Shown piece after piece: positions 11,886 to 22,729 of a DNA stretch of 64,000 nucleotides. This stretch comes from Gnetum montanum (Eukaryota; Streptophyta; Gnetopsida; Gnetales; Gnetaceae). The stretch spans positions 369,600 through 433,599 of the forward strand of contig MNCI01004643.1 of the NCBI GenBank assembly GCA_015680685.1, given 5' to 3'. A program made the position numbers and the translations under genes. The stretch's first letter is position 1; every line of letters begins with the position of its first letter. Below the pieces are notes generated by a model, which saw only the letters and a program-made list of their open reading frames with translations, was not told where the DNA came from and did no database searches.

Positions 11886-12329
11886 TTAAAACATGTCGTA
11901 GGCTCCTATGGCTGCATAAACTGATCCTGGTAATAAATGCACACCATGAATTTTGATACAGATAAGTAAGGCAGATGTAATAAAATCATCTTCTAATGCC
12001 AATTGGAAATGTGGTTGCACTGTACACAAAGTATCCAAATCTAGTACACCATGAAATTGACAAATCTTGGCTACTTCCCAAGCATCATTAGCATATTTAT
12101 TAGATCCCAGAATTCTACTTTCTAATAGTGTAACCATATATTCAGCTCTTACATCATAGCTAAACTTTGGACTCACTATTATATCGATTTGTCCAATATG
12201 TACATAATCATATCCATCAACCTTCCATTTTGCAACTTCTCCTTCGGTGAAGAAAGGCAAGAACACTAGTTGAATCCCATGACCTTTAAAGTCTACTAAA
12301 GCTTCTGTTTGCTTAATTGAGATAGACAT
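11886..12329 (-). pseudogene. Caulimovirid movement protein (30K superfamily) core
   Basis: The open stretch of 147 codons has the family pattern: a V-HIG-I beta strand, a downstream L-x-E/D-x-R block, then a P-x-F-x-L strand and a hydrophobic strand ending in I-x-I-x-G. The usual Asp of the L-x-D-x-R block is Glu here. Movement proteins open plasmodesmata for cell-to-cell spread and are absent from LTR retrotransposons, which strongly supports a viral origin for this locus. The flanking frame is broken, so the ends are not reliable. Confidence 0.65.
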
Positions 12330-12529
12330 TCAAAAAAAAAAAGTATTAGCAAAATTATAAATAACGTCCTTTGGAATAACAGGAAATTATAGCTTCTCTT
12401 TTCCTAATATAAAAGATTTCTTTGTTAACAAGGAATCATGGAAGGGTAGAATCACCTTTTGATCTTTTGACATTTCTTCTCCTTCTCATAGTTCCTCTTA
12501 CTTCATATTTATACTACTAGATCAGAGCA

Positions 12530-13200
12530 TGAATGCTCGATGCCTATCCCCAACGTACCTATTGTGGTCTTGTATCTACTCATCAATTTCATCAAACATT
12601 AGCATTCTTATCAAGTGCTATCTAAATCTTAAATCCTCTTGTTCTTGGATTTGAGTTTCCATACCTTGATCATAAACCAGGGTAGTGTATTCATCATAAA
12701 TGGTAGCATGCCCAGCTGCTACATCCTGCAACATCTTTCAATCTTCTTCCGCAAATGGATTATCTTCATGATCCTCTTCAACCCAAAGTTTTGATGGATA
12801 GATATACATTTCATCATATTTATCCTAAGAAGGGACATGGATAGGACTAACCTTACCTGGGTCTTGACTTGAACTTCTAATTTCAAACACTACCAGCCTT
12901 TTACCTAGATCCCCCTAAATAACTTATACAATCTTATCGGGTAAGGAGGCAACAGTACGACTACATTTCAATTATCTGGAACTCATCATTGTTGGTTCCC
13001 CCAACTTAGGCATTGATGAAAATGCCACTCCTATTAACCAATAATACTTTGAGGTCAACTGTTCCCCACATCCAGCATCTTGTTAAATAGCTTTCTAGTA
13101 TAGTTCTACTAGGGTAGGTCTTTGATTATTCTTATAATACATCAAAGTGGAAGCAAGAGAAAGTGTACCACTGTCAACTTTATCCATTGCAAAGGATGTT
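12530..13200 (-). pseudogene. Uncharacterised viral polyprotein segment
   Basis: One minus-strand frame can be followed for about 220 codons with scattered stops, starting near an ATG at about 13190. It is acidic in its second half. It lies between the protease junction and the movement protein, so it could be the N-terminus of the polyprotein. I recognise no domain. Confidence 0.4.
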
Positions 13201-14175
13201 TATCAAGCCCTTAAATACAATATTTCATCAATTTTTGCTGATTCTTGTATTTTTCTCTGGCAATATCTTCTATCTAATGTTGAGTAATAATTTCTGAAAT
13301 TGATGGATTGGCAAATGTGAAGACACTTTTGATCTATTGATGTTTGTTTTTGTGCAACGTTGGTAGAAACCTGGAAATTGCTACTTTCTAACCAGATTCA
13401 TCATTAGGATTGGAACATATAAGCAAATCTAGCCCAATTGTATAAGGAGAGAGTGCATCCATGAAATGTGCTCCAAGGCCCACATCAAAACCACTATCAG
13501 AAATTTGGACAAAATTTGTCTGCCCAATATAAACATTCCTTAACTGGATAGGAATATTGAATGCAAAATGAGTTAGACTTCTTACTACATTCATGGTATT
13601 GAGCTTTATCGAGTTTGGCTGAGACACCCAATTCCCAAGCACATCTTTGTGGCAGAAATTCAAGGTTGCTCCAGTGTTAACAAAAGCTTGATATTTCTTC
13701 CAGTTCCGCTGACCATTAACTGCCAACTTGATTGGTATGATGATTACGCTATGCAAAGACATAAGATGCTTGATTTGATGTTGTTGTTTGGTTGGAAAGG
13801 TATGTTTTGATAAACTTCAAGCTTTTTCAAGTTCTGCAACAATAGGAAATCTCTTTTCATATGGTGTAATCAGGAATTTTGGGGGTACCTTTTGAAAGAT
13901 TTTTGTTGGCTTTGTGCCTAACTAAGATGTGCTAGGTACATCTGATAATTCTTCACTGCAATGTAGGTCATCATCCTGATCTTAGAGATTGATAGGACAT
14001 ATGTTGCATTAACTATTCAATGTCACCTCCTGATGCAAAATACATTTCCTAATCATTCAACCAAGTATCAATTTCGGCATAGTCGTCTACTGAGAGTTGT
14101 TGTATCCAGTCTTCAGCTAACTCTATGTTGTCCTAATCTGAAAATTTGCTTTACATCATCATTCTTTAAATCTTT
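13201..14175 (-). pseudogene. Caulimovirid coat-protein tail and protease (minus copy)
   Basis: Aligns with about 6690-7690 of the + copy. The cleanest frame is 13762-13388. The active-site triad (13670-13678) reads N-T-G, so the catalytic Asp is lost while the Gly is kept, the reverse of the + copy. The part above 13800 corresponds to the acidic tail and the linker before the protease and contains stops. Similarity stops near 13200, inside the region leading to the RT. Confidence 0.68.
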
Positions 14176-16199
14176 GAACAAGACAATGAAATTATTTAAA
14201 GGTTAATAACCCTTACAAAAAAAAGACTAAGGGTGAGAAGGGTATTGATGCTTCTTTTTAAGGATAATAAATATTTTTTTTGAAAACTACTATTACTAGA
14301 AGCCAAAGTTTGGGAAAATAAAAGTTAATCTAAACTTGAAGAAATATAGATAAAGATGGAATCTACAATTGTAGAACTATTGAAACAGTAAGATCAAGAA
14401 AGGACAAAGGAAATCATTTCAATCTATAGCTACTCAATCAAATGTATGTTGACCATAGATATACATCATCTTAATAATTGCATTTTAAGTACTAATCTTA
14501 AGGCTATATGAATTCTTTGAAATCTTAATCGTTCTTTATTTTTAATGACTTGAATTTTTTATTTTTAACCACTTGCTAAAGATTCTTTAGATTTTCTATT
14601 TCCATAAAATCAACTACCTAGCTACAAAATAGTATCTCAAAGAGAAAATTACAGAGCTAAGTTCAAAAAGGATGAATAATAAGAAAGTGGAAAGCACAAT
14701 TGAATGGAAGTAAAACACATTCTAGAAAATACACATCCTTAATTTTAAACATCCTTGTGCGTATATTTATAATGTAATAAACATCCACAAATAGTGTTAA
14801 AAAGAGATATTAATAATAATAAAAGAACTAGAGATAACTAATAATTTACAAAGACTTCTATGTAAATATACCTAGTTAAATAATAAATAGTGTAGTACAT
14901 CACAAGATAATTGATATAATAACACAATCATAAAACGGTAGTGCTTGTAAATTAATGAGAAAACTTCAACTTATTATATTCAGACTCATGTGAATGATAG
15001 TTTGCTTCCACTTTATTCACACATCATGAAGCCTTTCTAGGTAAAGATTAAGCTATCTAATGAAGAAGGGTTTGAAACTACCCACTTAGAAGACATTACT
15101 AAAAACAATGCATTTGATATGATGAGAATTCATTTACCTACTTGCAAAAATGCAATTTCACTATTAATGAAATAATGTAATAAATTTAAAATTCTTAAAA
15201 TAATATTCTAAGACAAAGGATAAAGATGTTATTTTAATGTTATGTTAAACTTTCCTAGCTAAGTCTATATAGGTATATTCTTCTTTTAAGTAATTTCCAC
15301 TATCTTTTATGTTTCACCAAAAAAAATAATGTAAGTCCATTTGTACTTCAATAATTTGAATTTTTTTTCATTGCATTCCAATTGTAGAAGAAATTTTTTA
15401 AAAATTTCCACTACAATAACTTTCTATTGAAGGTATTAAACATAAAGTTTGTTCCTTTTTACATCTCATTTTATGTGTTTACTAAACTTTTCCTTAAAAG
15501 GACTAGGACTAACTTTGAATAAATGAGAGAGAAAAGAGATGTGAGATAATAATGAATTTTTTTACTCTGCTTTAGTAAGTATAATGAACCATAGGTCCTT
15601 CAGTTATAGCACTTTATATATGAACTTAGGCTTACCTAAGTACTATGTTTAGGTAACCCTAACTTAGGTAAAGATAAGTATATTTGTCATTTTCTCAATA
15701 TAAATGATGAAGAGTCTCTTAGTTAGCTATGTCAACACATCCTTGTCAATGTATCCTCAAATATGTTAATGCATATGTGCCGACAACATTCTACCCTAAG
15801 ACTATATAAGTATGTGTATCATTTGCATTTAGGGCATCTTTGGTCATTTCTGTAGTGAAGTTCTTATAGTTTATTTTTATAGAACTTAAACTAAATTTTC
15901 CTCTGAATGCCCACAGCATTGAATGAATTGATCGAATGGATTTTTTATTCAAGTAGCATTATACCTAGATAAATTCCATGAATGGTAATAAAATTAACAT
16001 TGATTCCTTCCATTGCAACACTTGGATTAGCATTTAGTTTATTTCCATGTACTTTACTTTTAAATGTATTTTATTTTCTTATAGTTAGGAAATTACTATT
16101 TTATTCTGTAATAGTGTAAGCACGACCACTTCGAATATAATATATTTATTCAAAACTATTCCTTTGTGGTCTTCTTTTTTATCCTCTATTTGATGTATT
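14176..16199. other. Non-coding stretch
   Basis: AT-rich with no gene seen, except for repeat copy B (listed separately). ACTATATAAG near 15800 followed by Thr-poor, stop-rich sequence could be a TATA box of a lone LTR, but I could not define ends. Confidence 0.4.
14620..15000. repeat. Dispersed direct repeat, copy B
   Basis: Second copy of the repeat at 3921-4250, same orientation, slightly longer through small insertions in its right third. Confidence 0.6.
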
Positions 16200-16991
16200 T
16201 TTTCCATCATCATTGTGTTTAGGATTTTTATTCTTGTTCTCAACATTGCCTTCATTATTTAATGATAAACCTAGCATAGATTGGTTCATCGAGGCCACAA
16301 TTTAACTAATATTTTAGGTAGATTTATTTTTTCCTAATACTTTGTTTATTTTGTTATTAAAATTAACTCATTATATATCAGTGCATTAAATAACCACCTC
16401 CTCAATGTGTTTGATGGAGGTTTTGGCATCATGTTGGCTAAGTGGCCTAGGATAGACTAACTTTCCTCTAATGTAATCATTTACAACTCCTTTAAATATA
16501 TGGAAAAACTGATCATCGAGCAATGGATGTATGAGCTCCATTATTACTAATGTTTATCATAAGATAAACTTAGAGATAGACTCATTGGGAGCATGCTTGA
16601 TAGCCAACAATTTTTGTAAAATTTCATCATTGCTAATGTTATATTTAAATCTCCCTACAAAGGTCATTAAGAGCTATTCCAAGTAGGTAATGAACCCATG
16701 AGGTAAGGTCTTATGCCATTCAATTATCTTTTCTATCAAAGAGTTTCAAAAACTATGCAAGATGGTATGGGGATAATTAGCAACGAGAATACATTCATTA
16801 CATAATGTAATAACATGGTTTTTTGAATTAGATTTCCCATTATACTTGGTGAAATTTGACAATAAAACTCCTTTAGGAACTTGAATAGGAGAAATTAAGA
16901 AACTAATAGGATCAACTAGGAGATGAACAATGGAGGTTGTAGGACTACCCCCATGCAATGTTGTGGCTTTTCTTGTTTGATCCTCATTCAC
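16200..16991 (-). pseudogene. Ty3/gypsy gag relic
   Basis: On the minus strand a FTKYNGKSNSKNHV block is followed, across stops, by a W-H-x-LP-x-G-x-I segment, a FVGRFKY block and a helix ending LLDDQFF. This is the order of the retrotransposon Gag capsid domain, which builds the virus-like particle. The open part is 16991-16746; the rest carries several stops and at least one shift. No pol follows within recognisable distance, so it is an isolated fragment. Confidence 0.55.
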
Positions 16992-18701
16992 TTAGAGCTT
17001 GAATCATAAATCCTATACCACGAACATTAGTTTAGAAAGAATATGAGAAAGTGATGAAATAATAACATTGCCCAAAATGGAATCACATAAAATTGGTTAT
17101 GATGGTACAATGGTAGGCATAAAGAGAGGTTCTTATACATTGTATTAAGACAAATGATGTACAGGTGAAAGAAACGGTAATAATACCTAAGTTCGCTGAG
17201 TTTGTAATACTTGGGATAGTGACTAAAATGGGTTCAACAATGGATTCCAGTTTTAAATTTATACTTAAGATGATAAATTAATAGTAATTGTATTTAGAAA
17301 TAGGCTATATAAAAGTGGTACATTAATTAAATATGGGATTATGATAACAAGATTAATCGAAGCAAGTAGTAAAGTAGAAATATTATGAGGTATAGGAATT
17401 GAGAATGGGTTGGTAGAACCAATGAGGTTTACATGTTATATAGTGGAACTATTTAGTGGATAAAAAGGATCTATGGAAAGAGAGACATGAGAAGGTTCCT
17501 CCTCATGATCATCATGAACAATGACATCTCCACGTTTCTTATTATGCTAGTCTTGGAATTGGTAATTTTTGCTACTGACATTAATGTTGGAAATTCTAAT
17601 GAGATAATCCCAAATAGCACTCACATTGGCCTAGACTTTATCCCTAGTGATTAGATATTCTACCAGTGTGACTTACTAAGATGGGATTAGCTATGATTAC
17701 ATTGTATTCAACTATTCCACTTAGCTTATTTTCAAGTAATATAATGCTCAACTCTCACTTAGTGCATGTGACTGTGTAGTTATGTTGTGCCATGGATGTG
17801 ATAAGAGCCTATGTTTTTGGCATGTCCAGCAACTTATGAACTTGGAAAGTATGAGGAGAATTGAATCTATGTCCTGACATGCTATCAAAGAAAGTCTTCT
17901 TTGCACACTTAGAAAAGAAACAAGGATCAAGTGTGAACAAGGAAAAAAATAAAACCACATAAAAATAACCAAAGTAAGAAAAATTCTAGCTACTAGAAAG
18001 AACCTATAGGTTGCTAGGTGAAACGTTTGAGATGCTAAAAACCTTATTGATCCTCCTAGTATTAAAATTATTTCTACAAAAATATTCTTCATACTTGTAT
18101 AGTGACGACCTCCATGAACTAAGTATCAAAATATTTAGTGTGTGATCATAAATAACTTCAAATCAATGCAACCCTTAATATATTAATGATCATGAAAAAA
18201 AGGGGCATGAAACCTCTAATTAAATATGGACATATCCTACCACACATGAACTAGAAATGTAAGGGGATTAATAAAAAAAAAAAGTTTTAATGCTAAAAAT
18301 AACAAGTGAAAATCATTGAAAATTGACTAAGTATAAATTGCTGAAAAATAAATCAAGTATGGAATAAGCTAAGAATAAAGTCAAAGTAAAAGAGCATAAA
18401 ATATTAAAATATTGAGACTATGATATGGAGGAAAGGATCCTAGATTCCTTCCCAAAAATATAAAATTTTTTATCAATGAGTACCAAAGTGGTTGCCTCCT
18501 ATAGAAGGCCAAAACTATAAGCGATAACTAAAAATTCCCAATGAATTAAAATTAATAATAAGAGCTCAAATATTAAGTAAAATATGGATTTGGGGAGTGG
18601 AATTGAAACTCTGAAGGGTTAGGATATGGATGGAGAAGTTGTAGGCATGATTTAGATTCAATTTTGAATCAAAACAAAGTTGTTTTGCTTAAGGATCACA
18701 T

Positions 18702-18936
18702 CATTAATACTAGAGCTAATAAACTTCTAACTCTAGAATGTGTTACGAAAGACCAAAAATTCTATCTTTGGAAGTGACATTGAAGGTATAGAAGATGACC
18801 ATGAAGCATGTATATGTTGCATTAATGCTAGAGATAAAAACATTCTAACTCTAGAATGTCTTGCATAAGCCTAAAAATTCTATCTCTGGAAGTGACCTTG
18901 AGGTATAAAAGAGGACTATAGAGCATGCAAATGCTA
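18702..18936. repeat. Degenerate tandem repeat, about 118 bp x 2
   Basis: Two units share CATTAAT-CTAGAG, CTAACTCTAGAATGT, AAAAATTCTATCT and GGAAGTGAC in the same order and spacing, with scattered substitutions. Confidence 0.75.
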
Positions 18937-20862
18937 CAACGGTGGTAGGTGTTCATGCTCTTGATCTTTTGAAATCTAAAAAGTGCTCTTAAATCTCAAG
19001 AAACTGATCTTAAATTTTTATTTTGATGTTTCATTTAGAAGCCCAATGTTGTCAATTTCAACTTAGGATTACTAATATCAAACTCGAAGTTGAGTATAGT
19101 TCGTCCGAAGTTAATCTTGAGTTTGAAAATGATACGTTTGACTTTTGACTTTGGAAAGTATGGCTACCTATCAAGCTGATGCTAACACTCATACTAATGT
19201 CATAAGCATCACTAACTCTTAGATGAATTTTTCTCGTTTTGCTCAAGCACTGGTCCTAAGCCCTCAAGACCTTATGTAACCTTCAAATTGACATCAAATG
19301 ATGCAAATATGGTGTTGAGAAAGCCAAGAGGCTATGAGATGAGTTAAAATGATAATTGCAAATATCAATAATGATATTTTATAAATTTTGAGGATGATGA
19401 CACTACGTCCTCCATAATTAGTTAAAATTTTGATCATTTTAGCTAATTTGGATTTTTTAGTTCCCAAGGCCCCATTTAAGATCCAAACTAATGTTAAAGG
19501 CTATTAGATGAAGTTGAGGACCCCAAGAGACTTGCAGATGTTGTAGAATGCTCATTTAAAGGTCAACATGAAGTTTGGTAATGTTGACACTGACATCAAT
19601 GCTAGCGTCAACTAGGAAGTTTGAAAATTTTTTAATGATTTTCTAGGTCAAAAATTCTAACTTCCAAGATGCTAAAACTAATCCCAAAATTAGTTCAAAT
19701 GATGATTTTTGAACATATAAAGGTTTATAGACCTATGAAATGCTATGCACTAGATGTGTGAAGTGAATTGAAGCTACCAAGGTAAGTCATGAACTTTTCA
19801 ATGCTCTAGTATTAGAAAAAATGTTAATTTTCTAAGTCCCAAAAGAACCTACCAAAAACTACCTTTGATGAATTGTTCAAACCCTAAGAACCCATGATGC
19901 ATGTTAAAATGTAGTTTCGATGAGGTCTATAGGTTCCAAAAATAGTGTTTTTTGGTATTGACATTAGTGTCAGTATTAATGTTGTCCATAGTTTGAAAAA
20001 TCATTAATATTTTTTTGAACTTTCTCGAAGTTGTTGAAATTTAAAGTTAATATCCTAGGATATGACCCTGAATGATCCCTGGAGGCTTCCAAAAGCAAAA
20101 AATGTATCTTATGAAGCTTTTCTTTAAGGCATTTTATCCTATGGTATGAAGGGAATATTGATTTAAAATCCATGTCCCCTCTAACACTTAGAAAAATTTT
20201 GATTCTAGAGTTTTTCTAAGATCACAAAGAATGAAGTCGATTCGCTAGATTATGAATTTAGCTAAGAATGTGCCTCGTAATGATGTCTTTAGAGATTTTC
20301 ATTCTTAAACTCATATGGAATGATCATCAAGATCATACTTAGTCTCAATCTCTAGTGAACTAAAAAAGTAGGTACAATAGAAGAACCAAGAAGGTACAAA
20401 CATAGTGTGATATCAAGGGAATTTGTTGATTCTTTGGAAATTCATCCTAAGTTCTACTAGCTCCACATTGATGTATTAAAACTCAAGTTTTATTGTCTTG
20501 GAAAACATCATTCTTAAATAATTATGTCTCTTGGGTTTCTAATCAACTATAGAGATACAAAGAAAATATCCAAACACAATAATATAAAGGCCTCCACTCA
20601 AGAAACACAACATTAACATATTGATGAATCTTAAAATCTAACATACCTACGACCAATCAAAACTAGTGTATCTAGGAGCATAAAATTTTCAAGAGTATTT
20701 TTATAGAGAAAATACCTATTTCATTAGTTATTTTATTCTTTTGAAATTTCTCTTTCAGGTATTTTTAATGCATTTATCTTGTAATCTCAAACTAATGTAT
20801 CTACGACATATTTGCTTATTGGTACCTCCCATGTGCAAGTCACTAAGAAGGGCCACATAAGC

Positions 20863-21122
20863 AAAGCATTTGATCCATGTTTGAGGGTAGGCCTTGAGCA
20901 AAGGTAATAAAATAAATAATTAATTCATATAAATTTGTTGTTGAATGACCAATACAAAGGCAAGTGACCCATATCTAATGATAGGCTATTTCCAAAAATT
21001 TCATGGTTCCTTGGACTAGTCTCGCCATGTAACTAGAAAGGCATATAAGCCATGTTTAAAGCTACTTCTTTGATGGGACTAACATTAGCTATGAGGCTAG
21101 AAAGGTATATGACCCATGTCTA
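20863..21122. repeat. Degenerate short repeats, four units
   Basis: The motif AAAGG-ATATGACCCATGTCTA and variants recurs at 20863, 20956, 21037 and 21101, with spacings of 93, 81 and 64 bases. Confidence 0.55.
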
Positions 21123-21616
21123 AATGGTCTTCTCTAGTTAATTTCTAAGAGGTACAAACTCCATAACGTTAATTAATTCATTACTTCCATAAATTTCTAA
21201 TATTATAGGTAATACCCCTTTTAATTACCTATAAAATTCTATAAATAAGTAATAGAAATGCTATGAAACATAAAGGATCTAGATTTAATCTTGATTTACT
21301 AAATCATGTAAAATGAGTAAAATAGATAAAAATTATTAATTAGAAGCATAAATACAATAAAGCACACAATGTAACAAAATTCCTTACTACTTGCATAAAT
21401 AATTTAATAAAATTAATAATAAAAAAATCAAAATTAGTGTAACCACAAAAATATAAATGTTAAAAAATTTATTGAGATGTATTATTAAAAAGTACACAAA
21501 ATAATGATTCCAATGACACTTGAAGTTTACCAAAAATAATAAAAAATAAAAGTAATAATTACTAAAATATAAATACATAATAAAATAATATTATTTTTCC
21601 TAAATATATAGCACGT

Positions 21617-22491
21617 TGATGAGTAGTTGGATATTCCAACACTCAATCATATAAACCACTAATATTTAAGGATGACCAAATCCTAATCCATCAATAGACA
21701 ATGTAAGTATACTAGCGAGTTGATATTAAGTTTGTGATTATTGTCTTTCCACTGAGAGTTAGTGAAGTGCAAAATCTATGCTTTAACTCTTAGTAATGTG
21801 TGTGATAAGCTGATATTGTTTAGCTTTAAGTTTCCTAAGTGTCACCATGATGAAAATGATTATAAGTTCTAATTCTAAGTACAATGAATATGTAAATCTA
21901 TTCTATTCTATGGTGATAAGCATCCATTCCTAATTTTCTATACATATCTTAGGCTAATGTAACTATTACTGGGATTACTAAGAAACTTTACTACTAAGTG
22001 AATCAAGTAAAGTCATGGTTGGGTTACCAAAAAATTATACTTTATGCTTGAAGCCAGTGGTACTTATTTTATCCTACTAATAAACATTGGAATAGTAAAT
22101 GACTTACGGAATGTAAATAACTAAATGAAAGTAAACATTATGGAAAAGTAAATCCATGTTAACTGATATATCATAATGATGAAAAAGAATGTTGATCTTT
22201 ATTTCCATTCATGAATTGTATCTAAGAACAATCCACTCGAATAAAGATTCTGTACAACTATAATTCACCACACTATGGGCATTCACTCTAACTCTAACTT
22301 CAAGAAAAAAACTATAAGAATTTTGCTAAGTATTAGGAAAAACTTGTTTTTGACACAACGGTAGTTTAGTATTTATAGGCTTGACCATGGCCCACTACAT
22401 CATATCTACGATGAGATATGCAAAGCTATGATATCATAATTGCAATGTTGTAGATATGATATCATAGTCGTTAACTTATAATGTTTCATCA
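21617..22491 (-). mobile_element. LTR of element 6 (3' LTR, minus orientation)
   Basis: Begins TGATGAGTAG and ends TTTCATCA on the + strand, so it has TGATG/CATCA ends like the other LTRs here. The adjoining TACCTCCATGACTAA is the reverse complement of the PPT found next to the other LTRs. The U3 part carries GATATC palindromes near 22430 and 22460. It is strongly diverged from the LTRs of elements 1-3. The internal region lies to the right. Confidence 0.65.
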
Positions 22492-22729
22492 TACCTCCAT
22501 GACTAACTAAAAGCTCATCCTCAAGTTCAATCAAAAAGACAATAATGTTCCTTACAAACTTTCAGATTTACAAAAACTCTGATATTATGACACATATATA
22601 TATGACTAACTCTACCATGAATGTCGCATCATGATTTGAGTGATGTTACAAAACTACCATTTAACACATGATTGACATATATGACAAAGATAAAATAAAA
22701 TAAAACAAAATTTAGCTCAATGTAGTTGT

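Larger units (their letters stand above)
10436..14175 (-). mobile_element. Endogenous caulimovirid, - copy, permuted and deleted
   Basis: Reading the minus strand, the order is coat-protein tail and protease (14175-13201), an unassigned segment (13200-12530), movement protein (12329-11886), a coiled-coil linker (11722-10900) and the coat-protein head (to 10436). RT and RNase H are missing at a junction near 13200. Both ends fall within the coat-protein region, as expected if a circular viral genome had been opened there. All segments contain stops. The two copies are related but clearly diverged. Confidence 0.7.
16992..21616. other. Long stretch without recognisable genes
   Basis: The minus strand of 17000-18090 has long stop-poor runs that might be the N-terminal part of the gag relic, but no domain is visible. 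18100-21600 is AT-rich with degenerate internal repeats (18702-18936 and 20863-21122) and weakly related blocks near 19585 and 19955. No RNA gene was seen. Confidence 0.4.

Noticed and set aside
12500-12560. GATCAGAGCATG as a pararetroviral tRNA-Met primer-binding site
   Set aside because: It is on the wrong strand for the - copy and matches only part of the site.
17748-18092. 114-codon minus-strand frame with hydrophobic runs
   Set aside because: No start context or recognisable domain; it may be part of a decayed gag but cannot be supported as a gene.
19060-20030. Weakly recurring blocks such as TTGACA-T-A-TGTCA near 19585 and 19955
   Set aside because: Similarity is too low by eye to define a unit; a self dot plot would be needed.
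20956-21122. Short spaced repeats as a CRISPR-like array
   Set aside because: Plant nuclear context, imperfect repeats and irregular spacing (93, 81 and 64 bases); it is a degenerate repeat only.
21387-21578. 63-codon frame rich in Phe, Tyr, Leu and Ile on the minus strand
   Set aside because: It lies in very AT-rich DNA; the composition is what random AT-rich sequence gives, and no motif is present.
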